Below are positions 31,298 through 39,610 of a stretch of 64,000 nt of DNA, piece by piece (positions within the stretch are counted from its first letter, which is position 1; every line of letters starts with the position of its first letter). The position numbers were made by a program, and so were the translations under genes. Source of the stretch: Actinomycetota bacterium (GTDB lineage: Bacteria; Actinomycetota; Actinomycetes; Propionibacteriales; Propionibacteriaceae); NCBI GenBank assembly GCA_020161795.1, contig JAIUOR010000033.1, positions 62,001 through 126,000 on the forward strand, in the 5' to 3' direction. The notes under the pieces were generated by a model that was given only the letters and a program-made list of their open reading frames with translations, made no database searches and had not been told where the DNA came from.

Positions 31298-32299
31298 TCA
31301 GGATGCCGGTCGCCGGAGGGTTCCGGTGGAGTTGCGTATCGTCAGGACGACGTCGAGCGCGGTGTGGGTGGGAGCCTGCGAATCGTCGGCGAGATGGACG
31401 GCCACCGCTGCCGCTCCCAGGCTGGAGCCCGATGCGACCACGCTGGTGAGGCGCGGCCAGAGGGCATCGCCGACGATGGTGCCGCCGAAGCTCATCACCG
31501 ACAGGTCCAGCGGAATCGTCACCCCCAGTTCGGCGGCGGCCCGGTAGGCGCCGGCGGCGAGCAGATCGTCGGCGCAGATCAGGGCGGTCGGTGGCTGGGC
31601 GTCGCTGAGCAGCCGGCGCGTGGCCGCCGCTGCCACCGTCAGGTCGAGCGGCGCAGCGGCCTCCACCGGCGCGGAGCCCGGGAGGCGTGCCATCGCGTCG
31701 AGCCAGTCGGTGCGCCGCCGCCGGAACGCCCATCGGTCGATGGTGGCCCCCAGGTAGCCGATCCGCCGGTGGCCCAGGCCGGCCAGGTGGTCAACCGCCC
31801 TGCTCATGCCGAGCGCGTTGTCGAAGACCGCGCTGCCGTAGCCCTCCTGCTCCGATTCGATCAGGGTCACCTGCCCGGTGGCCGCCCCCGTCCGGGGCGG
31901 CGGCTCGATGCCGAACAGCAGCAACCCGTCCACCAGGCCGGATTCCAGCGCCTGGTAGGGCAGGAACCGCTCGCCGTCGTAGTCGGCCTCCATCAGCACG
32001 ATCGATCGGCCGCGGGCCAGCGCCTCCCGCTGGGCGCCGCGGCTGAGCGCGCCGAAGAACGGATTCTCGAAGTCGGTGACCACCAGCCCCAGCGCGTTGG
32101 TCCTGCCGGAGCGCAGCGATCTCGCCGAGACGTGCGGGTGATAGCCGAGCCGGTCGGCCGCCTGGCGGATCCGCTCCTCGATCTCCGGCGACACTCGTCC
32201 GGCGGCCTTCCCGGCGAACACCCGCGATACCGAGGCCTGGTTCACACCGGCCAGGCGCGCGACGTCGGCTCCGGTCGGCCGGCGGGGCGGGATGTCCAT
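31298..32299 (-). CDS. LacI-family transcriptional regulator (nucleoside-hydrolase locus 1)
   Basis: 333-residue repressor. LacI helix-turn-helix with hinge at residues 8-60 (GADVARLAGVNQASVSRVFAGKAAGRVSPE). A periplasmic-binding-protein-like effector domain follows (LGLVVTDFENPFFGALSRGAQREAL; GHRRIGYLGATIDRW; TALICADDLLAAGAYRAAAELG). Divergent from the nucleoside hydrolase at 32374 with 74 bp between, containing two palindromic operators. Likely ligand: a nucleoside, ribose or base released by the hydrolase. Ligand identity is inference. Confidence 0.92.
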   Translation of the reverse strand: MDIPPRRPTGADVARLAGVNQASVSRVFAGKAAGRVSPEIEERIRQAADRLGYHPHVSARSLRSGRTNALGLVVTDFENPFFGALSRGAQREALARGRSIVLMEADYDGERFLPYQALESGLVDGLLLFGIEPPPRTGAATGQVTLIESEQEGYGSAVFDNALGMSRAVDHLAGLGHRRIGYLGATIDRWAFRRRRTDWLDAMARLPGSAPVEAAAPLDLTVAAAATRRLLSDAQPPTALICADDLLAAGAYRAAAELGVTIPLDLSVMSFGGTIVGDALWPRLTSVVASGSSLGAAAVAVHLADDSQAPTHTALDVVLTIRNSTGTLRRPAS

Positions 32300-32317
32300 G
32301 GCCTTGACCTTAGGCCA

Positions 32318-32357
32318 CAGGCATTCGTATGCTCCACCACAGGCATACGAATGCCTG
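32318..32357. promoter_or_regulatory. Paired LacI-type operators
   Basis: CAGGCATTCGTATGC (32318-32332) and its exact inverse GCATACGAATGCCTG (32343-32357). Each half is itself a CG-centred 12-bp palindrome-like site (GCATTCGTATGC), and their centres are 22 bp, about two helical turns, apart. Likely bound by the divergent LacI regulator. Confidence 0.85.
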
Positions 32358-32373
32358 CAACGAAAGGATCACC

Positions 32374-33333
32374 ATGCACGTCCTCCTCGACGGAGATCCG
32401 GGCCATGACGACATGCTCACCATCTTCCTGGCCGCCAAGCACCTCGACGTGGTCGGGATCACGACCGTGGGGGGAAACCAGTCCCTGGAGAAGACCACCG
32501 TCAACGCTCGCAAGTGCGTCGAACTCGCCGGGCTCACCCACATCCCGATCGCCAAGGGCCTGCCCCGTCCGCTGGTGAACGAGCCGCGGTACGCGCCGGA
32601 GATCCACGGCGTCAGCGGCCTGGACGGAGTGGACCTGCCGGATCCGACGGTCGAGCTGTCGCCGCTGCACGCGGTCGACTTCATCATCGAGGCCAGCCAC
32701 GCCTACGACGACCTGTGGCTGATTCCGACCGGTCCGCTGACGAACATCGCGGCCGCGCTGATCAAGGATCCGACGCTCACCGAACGCATCGCCGGGATCT
32801 CGCTGATGGGCGGTTCGCTCACCTACGGGAACTCCACCGCCGCGGCCGAGTTCAACATCTACGTCGATCCGGAGGCGGCCGACGTGGTGTTCCGCAGCGG
32901 TGTGCCGATCAAGGTGTTCGGGCTGAACGTCACCCGGATGGCCTCCGCGACCGTGGCGCGCCTGGACCGGATCCGTGAGATCGGCACCCCGTTCGCCAGG
33001 ACCGTCGCCGACCTGGTCGAGTTCTACCGGGCGTCGCTGCACAATGTGTTCGGCTTGGAGGGGGCATCGATCCACGATCCGCTGGCGGTGGCGATCTTCA
33101 TCAAGCCCGAGCTCTTCACGATGCAGGAGATGAACGTCCAGATCGAGCTCAACGGCACGCACACCCGTGGCATGACGGTGTGCGACTACCGCTACGTCGG
33201 AACCGAGGGCAAGGGCCTGTACGGCGAGGAGGCCGTGACCGTCGGCGCTGCGCCCAACGCCGAGGTCGCGGTGGACATGGATGTCGACGGCTTCTTCGAT
33301 CTGCTGACCGAGACCCTGGCGCTCTACCGGTAG
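32374..33333 (+). CDS. Inosine-uridine preferring nucleoside hydrolase 1
   Basis: 319-residue hydrolase cleaving ribonucleosides to base and ribose. N-terminal Ca2+-binding signature DGDPGHDDML (residues 6-15), conserved TVGGNQSLEKTTVNA, the PTGPLTNIA strand, MGG in SLMGGSLTYGN, AEFNIYVDPEAADVVF and C-terminal IHDPLAVAIF. ATG at 32374 with AAAGGA upstream; earlier in-frame starts would include the operator. Only about 40% alike by eye to the second hydrolase at 37654, so not a recent duplicate. Followed 10 bases later by an isochorismatase-like gene. Confidence 0.93.
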   Translation: MHVLLDGDPGHDDMLTIFLAAKHLDVVGITTVGGNQSLEKTTVNARKCVELAGLTHIPIAKGLPRPLVNEPRYAPEIHGVSGLDGVDLPDPTVELSPLHAVDFIIEASHAYDDLWLIPTGPLTNIAAALIKDPTLTERIAGISLMGGSLTYGNSTAAAEFNIYVDPEAADVVFRSGVPIKVFGLNVTRMASATVARLDRIREIGTPFARTVADLVEFYRASLHNVFGLEGASIHDPLAVAIFIKPELFTMQEMNVQIELNGTHTRGMTVCDYRYVGTEGKGLYGEEAVTVGAAPNAEVAVDMDVDGFFDLLTETLALYR

Positions 33334-33343
33334 CGGCCCGAGA

Positions 33344-34093
33344 ATGGCCCCCATGAACGACGACCAGCGACGGACGCTCGACTTCTACAAGCAGGTCTAC
33401 GGGCTCACTGACGCCGACCTCTATTCCGCGGAGGGTTTGTCCGAGGCGGAGGTGATCCTGGCCGCCGTGGCGGACTACCACACTCCCCGGCCGCACGTCT
33501 TCGACCTCGATCCGACGAGTTCGGCGCTGCTGGTGATCGACATGCAGGTGGGGTTCGTCCGCCGTCGTAGCCCGCAGTGGATTCCGCAGGCCGAGCGGAT
33601 CCTCCCCCGGCTGGACGGATTCGCCGAATCCGCCCGCCGGCTGGGAATGCCGGTGATCTTCACCTCGGCGGTCTATCTCGACCCGTCGCCCAACGACGGG
33701 CTCAAGATGACCACGGCGATCGCGGAGGGGAATCTCGCGGCCGGCACGGAGGGGCTGGAGATCGTTCCCGAGTTGTGGCGCGAAGGCGACATCCTGCTGG
33801 GCACCAAGCACACCTACGACGCGTTCTGGCAGACCGACCTGGACTACCTCCTGCGCGGTCTGCGCAAGGACACGCTGGTCATCACGGGCACGCTGACCAA
33901 CTTCTGCTGCGAGGCCACCGCCCGGGCCGGCTTCGACCGCGGCTATCACGTCCTGATGTGCTCCGACCTGTGCGCGAGCGACAATCCGTGGGCGCACGAC
34001 GCAACCCTGCAGACCATGCGGCGGGGCTTCGGCCGCGTGCTCGACAGCGAGGAGATCCTGGCTCAGTGGCAGCCGGGTGAGGTCGCCGGCTAG
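33344..34093 (+). CDS. Isochorismatase-family cysteine hydrolase
   Basis: 249-residue hydrolase with the Asp-Lys-Cys triad of the nicotinamidase/isochorismatase fold: Asp66 in VIDMQVGF, Lys155 in GTKHTYDAF and Cys188 (or 189) in TNFCCEATARAGF. An N-terminal helical extension of about 55 residues precedes the core. It lies 10 bases after nucleoside hydrolase 1 and probably shares its transcript, so a role in nicotinamide riboside, ureide or base breakdown is plausible but unproven. Start could be the ATG at 33353. The last 4 bases overlap the convergent esterase. Confidence 0.9.
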   Translation: MAPMNDDQRRTLDFYKQVYGLTDADLYSAEGLSEAEVILAAVADYHTPRPHVFDLDPTSSALLVIDMQVGFVRRRSPQWIPQAERILPRLDGFAESARRLGMPVIFTSAVYLDPSPNDGLKMTTAIAEGNLAAGTEGLEIVPELWREGDILLGTKHTYDAFWQTDLDYLLRGLRKDTLVITGTLTNFCCEATARAGFDRGYHVLMCSDLCASDNPWAHDATLQTMRRGFGRVLDSEEILAQWQPGEVAG

Positions 34094-35217
34094 GTGGTTC
34101 GCCGGGCGGTGAGCCAGGTCGTGAACTCCAGGACGGCGGTGGCCACCGCCGCGTGCCGCAACGAGGCGAACAGGTCGAAGTTGTGCCCGGCGGCCGGGAA
34201 CTCGGCATAGGCGACCGGCGATCCGCCACCGGCGCGCATGGTCTCGGCGAACTCCCGGGCCTGGCCGGCCGCGGCCATCGGGTCCTTCTCGCCGTGGACG
34301 ACCAGCAGCGGGGGCGGCGACGAACCCGAGTAGTCCTCCGGGGCGGACGGATGCTGGCCGAAGACCCGTCCGTAGTAGCCGTAGAGCCCGATCACCGCCG
34401 CGACGGAGGTGTCGACCGTCTCGAAGCCCGGCTGGAGTTCCGGCTGGTTCGCCGACAATCCGCAGATGACCGCGAGATGGGCGCCGGCGGAGCCGCCCGC
34501 CACCACCAGGGTGCCGGCGTCCGCACCGTGGGCCGCGCCCTCGGTGCACACCCAGGCGAGCACTCGCTTGGCATCGATCAGGATGGCGGGATAGTCGGTG
34601 CGCAGGTGGTAGTCGGCGCTCACGCACACCCAGCCGTGGCCGGCCAGGGTCTCGAGCAACAGCTTCGACTGCCGGTTCTTGGAGCCGCTGTGGAAGCCGC
34701 CGGGGTGGAGGTAGACGAAGGTCGGTCCGGAGACCACGTCGCGCCGGCGGTAGACGTCCAGCCGGTTCCAGCGCTCGGACGGGCCATAGCTGACGTTGCG
34801 CGTCCGCTGGATGCGCGGGTTGGGCAGCCGGAACGGCGCGACGAGAGACCAGGCCGACCGCAGCCGGTGCGGCGGGCGGCTCGCCCGAGGGCGATCGGCG
34901 CCCAGGGCGGCGTCGAGTGCGGCTTCCAGGACGTCCCACGACCGGCGCGACTGCCAGGCGATCCAGGTGAGCCCGGCCAGCGCGAGGGCGGCCAGGCCCG
35001 CCACGACCCAACTCGCCGGGGTCGCCAGATCGCCGGTGTCCCATGCCACCCACGTCGAGAAGAGCAGGTACCAGGCGAGCATGAACGGGATCTCGTTCGC
35101 GAGGGTGCCGAGAGCGAAGCTCGGCGTGGCGTGCGGGCCGTTCGTGGGCCGGGGCCAGAGGGCGGACGCGGTCGCTGCCGCGACGAGGAGGACGGTGAGG
35201 AGGTAGCCGATCGGCAT
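34090..35217 (-). CDS. Alpha/beta hydrolase (HSL-like esterase) with N-terminal membrane segments
   Basis: 375-residue esterase/lipase-like protein. Two to three hydrophobic helices (about residues 4-20, 38-62, 68-88) anchor it in the membrane. The hydrolase domain has YLHPGGFHSGS (oxyanion HG-G region), nucleophile elbow GGSAGAHLA, the acid in HGEKDPM and the His in AAGHNFDLF. ATG at 35217 with GGAGGG upstream; the longer open frame runs into the preceding gene. Starts one base after the stop of the pterin dehydratase, so likely one operon. Substrate unknown. Confidence 0.88.
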   Translation of the reverse strand: MPIGYLLTVLLVAAATASALWPRPTNGPHATPSFALGTLANEIPFMLAWYLLFSTWVAWDTGDLATPASWVVAGLAALALAGLTWIAWQSRRSWDVLEAALDAALGADRPRASRPPHRLRSAWSLVAPFRLPNPRIQRTRNVSYGPSERWNRLDVYRRRDVVSGPTFVYLHPGGFHSGSKNRQSKLLLETLAGHGWVCVSADYHLRTDYPAILIDAKRVLAWVCTEGAAHGADAGTLVVAGGSAGAHLAVICGLSANQPELQPGFETVDTSVAAVIGLYGYYGRVFGQHPSAPEDYSGSSPPPLLVVHGEKDPMAAAGQAREFAETMRAGGGSPVAYAEFPAAGHNFDLFASLRHAAVATAVLEFTTWLTARRTT

Positions 35218-35218
35218 G

Positions 35219-35554
35219 TCACCCTCCCAGCGCGCCGTCTCCGTCCGCGAAGGCGCCGTGGTCGAGCTGCGACGCGGCGGCGATCGCCGAGATCTCGCGG
35301 GCCAGTTCGATGTCGCGGCTGGTGAGCCCGCCGACATCGTGGCTGCTCAGCGAGACCGCCACCTCGGGGTAGGTCAGCGTGAGGTCGGGGTGGTGCTGCC
35401 GCGTTTCGGCGGCGGCGCCTATCTGGTTGACGAACTCCAGGCCGGTGGCGAAGTCGCCGGTGGCGAAGCGGGCGCGCAGAGTGTCGTCGACCTGCCGCCA
35501 GCCGTCCAGGCCGGCCGCTGCCACCTGTTCGGGCGTTAGTTTCACATCACTCAT
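35219..35554 (-). CDS. 4a-hydroxytetrahydrobiopterin dehydratase (pterin-4-alpha-carbinolamine dehydratase)
   Basis: 111-residue PhhB/PCD-family enzyme that dehydrates 4a-hydroxy-tetrahydropterin to quinonoid dihydropterin. The signature HHPDLTLTYPEVAVSLSSHD with its conserved His-His-Pro-Asp and the downstream GGLTSRDIELA is intact. Start at the ATG 35554, giving MSDVKLTPEQV. No aromatic amino acid hydroxylase is nearby; many bacteria carry PCD-like proteins linked instead to molybdopterin or folate. Upstream of the esterase in a two-gene unit. Confidence 0.9.
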   Translation of the reverse strand: MSDVKLTPEQVAAAGLDGWRQVDDTLRARFATGDFATGLEFVNQIGAAAETRQHHPDLTLTYPEVAVSLSSHDVGGLTSRDIELAREISAIAAASQLDHGAFADGDGALGG

Positions 35555-35592
35555 CCCCTCATCATGCCCCCTGGGAGCCATGATGAAACCTC

Positions 35593-35622
35593 TTGACATG
35601 TGACCAAATAGTCACTTAATGT
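35593..35622 (+). promoter_or_regulatory. Promoter with embedded ArsR operator
   Basis: Perfect -35 TTGACA (35593-35598), 18-bp spacer, -10 TAATGT (35617-35622). The spacer holds the inverted repeat GTGAC-N6-GTCAC (35600-35615), a likely ArsR site. The predicted start point falls at or near the GTG at 35629, so the arsR mRNA is probably leaderless. Confidence 0.75.
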
Positions 35623-35628
35623 CGAAGC

Positions 35629-35970
35629 GTGGACGACAGCGACCTGGTGTTCAAGGCGCTGGCCGATCCCATCCGGAGACTGCTGCTGGATGCCCTCTTC
35701 GAGCGGGACGGCCGCTCGCTCGGAGAGCTCGAGGCGGTGGTCAACGAGCATGTCGAGATGACCCGGTTCGGCGTCGCGAAACACCTGCGGCTGCTGGAGG
35801 CCGCCCGTCTCGTCACGAGCCGCAAGCGGGGCCGGGAGCGGCTGCACCACCTCAACCCCGTGCCCATCCAACAGATCCATCGGCGATGGATCGGCAAGTA
35901 CACCGAGCGCGCCACGATTGCCGGCGCGCTGCTCGATCTGAAGGCCCAACTCGAGGAGAACAACCCATGA
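35629..35970 (+). CDS. ArsR-family regulator (non-metal type)
   Basis: 113-residue winged-helix repressor (ALADPIRRLLLDALFERDGRSLGELE; GVAKHLRLLEAARLVTSRKRGRERLHHL). No Cys and none of the alpha3/alpha5 metal ligands, placing it with the ArsR proteins that partner SRPBCC genes. Overlaps the SRPBCC gene by ATGA. The palindrome in its promoter fits autoregulation. Effector unknown. Confidence 0.9.
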   Translation: MDDSDLVFKALADPIRRLLLDALFERDGRSLGELEAVVNEHVEMTRFGVAKHLRLLEAARLVTSRKRGRERLHHLNPVPIQQIHRRWIGKYTERATIAGALLDLKAQLEENNP

Positions 35971-36455
35971 GCGACAACCTGATTCAGGTCTATACCGTCT
36001 ACATCGAGGCCCCGGCCAGCAAGGTGTGGGACGCGATCACTACGTCGGAGTACACCAACCAGTGGGGCTACGGCGGCGACACCGAGTACGACCTGACCCC
36101 CGGCGGCGCGTACCGCAATGGCACCACGGACGCCATGAAGGCGATGGGAATGGGGGACGTGGCCATCAGTGGCACCGTCGTCTCGGTCGAGGTGGGCCGG
36201 CGCCTGGAGCTGACCTGGCAACCCGCCTGGTACCCGGACGCGCCGCCGACCGTCCTCACCTGGGAGCTGACCGAATACGACGGCCCGCTCACCCGGGTCG
36301 TGCTGACCCACGATCTGACGGCCTTCCCGTCCCTGGCGGACGAGGTTGCCGGCGGCGGTGAGCCCGTGCAGGGCGCAGGCGGCTGGCCGTGGACGTTGGC
36401 GAGCCTCAAGACGCTGGTCGAGACCGGTCGTCCGATGGTGGGTTCCGGCTCCTGA
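35967..36455 (+). CDS. SRPBCC (AHSA1-like) domain protein
   Basis: 162-residue START/Bet v1-like fold protein. Opens with VYTVYIEAPASKVWDAITTSEYTNQW, the AHSA1/YndB family start. Further landmarks are YDLTPGGAYRNGT, GTVVSVEVGRRLELTWQPAW and a C-terminal GGWPWTLASLKTLVETG helix. Such proteins bind hydrophobic ligands; with ArsR they form a common, largely uncharacterised two-gene module. Start overlaps the arsR stop. Confidence 0.9.
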   Translation: MSDNLIQVYTVYIEAPASKVWDAITTSEYTNQWGYGGDTEYDLTPGGAYRNGTTDAMKAMGMGDVAISGTVVSVEVGRRLELTWQPAWYPDAPPTVLTWELTEYDGPLTRVVLTHDLTAFPSLADEVAGGGEPVQGAGGWPWTLASLKTLVETGRPMVGSGS

Positions 36456-36543
36456 GCAGGGCGCCTCGCCGGGGTGGCCGGAGCCGAGGCCCTCGTCATC
36501 CCGGCGGACTCCGGCATCGGCGGGGCTCAGCCCGCCAGGGGTG

Positions 36544-37551
36544 CTAGGAGATCGTCCCAGTCGACTCGCCCAGTTGAAGCGTGGGAGCCAGCAGGCTGCG
36601 ACGAATGGTTCCGGTGCCACCCTCCATCCGGCTGACCAGGAGGCTCACGGCATCGGCCGCGATGGAGGAGATCGGCTGCAGCACGGTCGTCAGGGTGGGG
36701 AGGAAGATGTCGGCGAGTTCGCCGCCGTCGAACCCCGTCACGAGAACGTCGCCCGGGACGCCGTAGCCGTGTTTGTGGAGCCTTGAGATGAGCCCCACGG
36801 CGATCTGATCCGAACCGCAGACGATGGCGTCCGGCAATGGGCCGGTCTGCAGGAGGTGTTCGGCGGCGGCGGCGCCACTCTGGGTGCTGAAGTCCCCGCG
36901 GTAGGTCGCGCTCACCTCCATGCCGTGCCGTCCCGCCAGTCGATTGAAGCACTCCCAGCGCTCGACGCCGTTCGTCGACGCATCGTCCGCGCCGGCGAAG
37001 GCGACGCTGGCGACCTGGCGCTCCGAGAGGTGTTCGAAGAGCAGTTCCATGCCCCGGGTGTTGTCGACTCCGACGAAATCGGCGACCGGTCGGTCGGTCG
37101 CGCGATCGACCTCCACGGTGGGAAACCCGGCCGGTATGTTCGCGAGGGACTGGATCGACGCCGTGCGATCCGCGGGGACGATGATGATGCCGTCGACGCG
37201 GCGGTCGCCGAATACGCGGAGGCGGCGGACCTCCTCCTCGATGAAGCCGTGGGAGTCGGCCAGCAGCAGTTCGAAGCCGGCGCGGTTCAGCTCCTCCTCG
37301 AGCGCGGCGACCAGCTGGGCGAAGTAGGGGATGTCGAGGCCGGGAACGATCATCCCGACGAGCCGGCTCGATCCCTCACGCAGGGCGCGGGCAATCGGGT
37401 CGACGCGGTAGCCCAGTTCGGCTGCGACGGTCCGGACGCGTTCGATCATCTCCCGCGAGACCCGCGGTTTCCCGGAGAGCGCGCGCGAAGCCGTGGCGAT
37501 CGAGACGCCGGCCTTCGCCGCGACTTCGGTCAGCGTGACGGTCGGCTTCAT
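36544..37551 (-). CDS. LacI-family transcriptional regulator (nucleoside-hydrolase locus 2)
   Basis: 335-residue repressor with LacI HTH and hinge at 6-60 (TLTEVAAKAGVSIATASRALSG; hinge ARALREGSSRLVG) and a sugar-binding-like effector domain (VGMIVPGLDIPYFAQLVAALEEEL; DGIIIVPADRTASIQ; PDAIVCGSDQIAVGLI; VTGFDGGELADIFLPTLTTV). Divergent from nucleoside hydrolase 2. Only distantly similar to the LacI protein at 31298. The likely operator GGAAACGTTTAC differs from the GCATWCGWATGC sites of locus 1. Confidence 0.93.
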   Translation of the reverse strand: MKPTVTLTEVAAKAGVSIATASRALSGKPRVSREMIERVRTVAAELGYRVDPIARALREGSSRLVGMIVPGLDIPYFAQLVAALEEELNRAGFELLLADSHGFIEEEVRRLRVFGDRRVDGIIIVPADRTASIQSLANIPAGFPTVEVDRATDRPVADFVGVDNTRGMELLFEHLSERQVASVAFAGADDASTNGVERWECFNRLAGRHGMEVSATYRGDFSTQSGAAAAEHLLQTGPLPDAIVCGSDQIAVGLISRLHKHGYGVPGDVLVTGFDGGELADIFLPTLTTVLQPISSIAADAVSLLVSRMEGGTGTIRRSLLAPTLQLGESTGTIS

Positions 37552-37569
37552 CCGGCGCTCTCCAATCTC

Positions 37570-37621
37570 TTGCCCTCACCCTAGTGGCAGGTATAGTGTC
37601 AACGAGTGCGGAAACGTTTAC
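37570..37621 (+). promoter_or_regulatory. Promoter and LacI-type operator of nucleoside hydrolase 2
   Basis: TTGCCC (37570-37575), 16-bp spacer, TATAGT (37592-37597). GGAAACGTTTAC at 37610-37621, an AAACGTTT-centred palindrome with the usual LacI CG centre, covers the expected transcription start, so binding should block initiation. Confidence 0.75.
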
Positions 37622-37653
37622 ACACTCTTTACGCACAACGCAAAGGAGCGATC

Positions 37654-38586
37654 ATGCCAACACCCGTCATCATCGACTGCGATCCCGGACACGACGACGT
37701 CTTCGCCATCTGGCTCGCAGCTGCCAACCCGGAGATCGACCTCCGGGCGATCACCTCCGTCGCCGGCAACGGACGCATCGAGCACACCACCCTCAACGCG
37801 AGGATCGCCTGCACGGTCGCCGGAATCCATGGCGTGCCGATCGCGCGCGGCGCCGCCGAGCCCCTTGCCCAGGAGCTGGAGCCCGCCGAGTGGATTCACG
37901 GCGCGAACGCGCTCGGCGGCCCGGAGTTGCCCGAGCCCACCGTGCCGCTCGACGAGCGGGACGCCGTTCAGCTCATCCGGGACGTGCTCACCGAGTCGGA
38001 TCGTCCGGTCGTGGTGATCGCCACCGGCCCGCTGACCAATATCGCCCATGTGGTTCAGCGCCACCCCGAAGTGCTCGCCAAGATCGACCGGGTCGTGTGG
38101 ATGGGCGGCTCGACCGGCCGCGGCAATGTCTCGGCGTACGCGGAGTTCAACGCGTGGACCGATCCGGAGTCGATCCAGGTGGTGCTCGATTCGGGCGTGG
38201 CCTTCACGATGGTCGGCCTCAACATCTCGCACCAGGCGCTCATCACGCCGCAGGTGCGCGCCCGCGTCCGCGCGGCCGGCAACCGCACCGGCTCCTTCGG
38301 CTACGAACTCCTCGAGTTCTTCTGCTCGACCTACAACACCTTCGAGGGGATGCCCGACGGCCCGCTCCACGACCCGATCACGGTGGCGATGGTGATCGAC
38401 CCAGCTGTCGCCACCACGGTGGAGACCCGTATGGACGTCGAACTCAAGGGCACCGAGACCCGTGGGGCGACGTGCGTCGACCTGCTCAACATCACGAAGC
38501 GGCCGAAGAACGCCACGGTCGCGCTCGACCTCGATGTCGAGCGCTTCTGGTCGCTCATCGAGGCTGCCGTCCGCGCGCTCGACTGA
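37654..38586 (+). CDS. Inosine-uridine preferring nucleoside hydrolase 2
   Basis: 310-residue ribonucleoside hydrolase. Ca2+ motif IIDCDPGHDDVFAIW near the N-terminus; TSVAGNGRIEHTTLNA; IATGPLTNIAHV; WMGGSTGRGN; AEFNAWTDPESIQVV; LHDPITVAMVID. ATG at 37654 with AAAGGAG 5 bases upstream. Under the divergent LacI regulator at 36544. Paralogue of the hydrolase at 32374; the two differ in operators and flanking genes and may respond to different nucleosides. Confidence 0.93.
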   Translation: MPTPVIIDCDPGHDDVFAIWLAAANPEIDLRAITSVAGNGRIEHTTLNARIACTVAGIHGVPIARGAAEPLAQELEPAEWIHGANALGGPELPEPTVPLDERDAVQLIRDVLTESDRPVVVIATGPLTNIAHVVQRHPEVLAKIDRVVWMGGSTGRGNVSAYAEFNAWTDPESIQVVLDSGVAFTMVGLNISHQALITPQVRARVRAAGNRTGSFGYELLEFFCSTYNTFEGMPDGPLHDPITVAMVIDPAVATTVETRMDVELKGTETRGATCVDLLNITKRPKNATVALDLDVERFWSLIEAAVRALD

Positions 38587-38750
38587 AGCTGCCCGGAGGG
38601 CTGGCGCCTGAGGGGGCCATCGCCCGGTGCGACGATCGCGCGGATCCCCGCGCCGCGCGTCCGTCGCAAAGCCCCGCGACCCTCCGAGCCTCCCTTCGAA
38701 CGACACCAGGGGTCGCTCACCCGCAACGCCCGATCATCTAGGCTCGCGGG

Positions 38751-39606
38751 ATGACCACCCTCAGCGTCGAACCAGGCTCGATCTTCGGCTTTCGGACCTC
38801 GCCTGCCTTCCCGGATTCACCACCCGAGACCGGCAGGTATGGCGCCTTCGTCGTGCTCGCTCGCAACCGGCACGTCGTGGCGCTGGCGGCCCTCGACGGA
38901 GTGTGGGACTCGATGCCGACGCTGGCCGAAGCTCACAGGCGTCCCCTGTTGCGCAGCAACCGGTTCGCCGGTGGCAACCGGGTCGCCAGCGTGGGCTGCG
39001 ATGTGAAGGACGAGCCGACGCTGGTTGAGCTCACGCTGCTGGGCGAGGGGCCGCTGACCGATGAGCAGCGGAAGCTGGGCGCGAGGTACCTCGGCGACAG
39101 CCCCTTCGGACTGCCGTTCTCCAGCTCAGAGAAGGTGGGCATCGACGTCGAGCACGAGTGGCGTTGGAAGCATGACCGCGAGGCGTACCTGCGGGAGTAC
39201 GAGCTCGATCGGCGGCGCCTCGAGCAGGAGCGGATCGCTGCTCAGCACCGCTACGAGACCCGGCTGAGGGGGCTCACCTGGCGGCAACTGCTCTCCGAGA
39301 CGCCGTTCGAGCGTTGGGATCAGTCCCCCCCCCCCCTTCCCGCCCGCGGAGTTCCGGGACGCCGCTGCCGCCCGCGTCCTGCAGACCTGCCGCGAGCTGG
39401 CGGAACTGGGCCCGAAGCCGCGCAAGGCCGCTGCCCGGGCGGCGCTGAAGGCGCTGGTGTCCTGGCTGAACGAGGCCGATTCCCTGGCGGGCGGAATCAT
39501 CGAAACCGAGGAGCGCGAGGACATCTACCTGGTCCTGGAGGAGATCGCCCACGTGGCGGGCCACCCGTCCCTGGTCGAGGAGGCCGCGAACTGGGCGACC
39601 TGGTGA
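38751..39606 (+). pseudogene. Protein of unknown function, frame interrupted at a 12-C tract
   Basis: The ATG at 38751 (just 6 bases after a TAGGCT -10, so probably leaderless) opens a frame coding a hydrophilic protein. It begins VEPGSIFGFRTSPAFPD and YGAFVVLARNRHVVALAALDGVWDS, reminiscent of Imm26-type immunity proteins, then a charged helix (ELDRRRLEQERIAAQHRYE). At 39325-39336 twelve C residues put translation out of frame; the coding signal continues in the +1 frame as AEFRDAAAARVLQTCRELAE and ends at the TGA 39604-39606. With 11 or 14 Cs the product would be about 285 residues. No domain is recognised with confidence. Could be phase-variable, broken, or a sequencing error. Confidence 0.7.
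39325..39336 (+). repeat. Poly-C homopolymer (12 C) inside a gene
   Basis: The tract follows codons for FERWDQ and precedes TTCCCG. Only 11 or 14 Cs join the upstream and downstream reading frames. Such tracts mutate by slippage and act as on/off switches in contingency loci. Confidence 0.85.
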
Positions 39607-39610
39607 CGGC

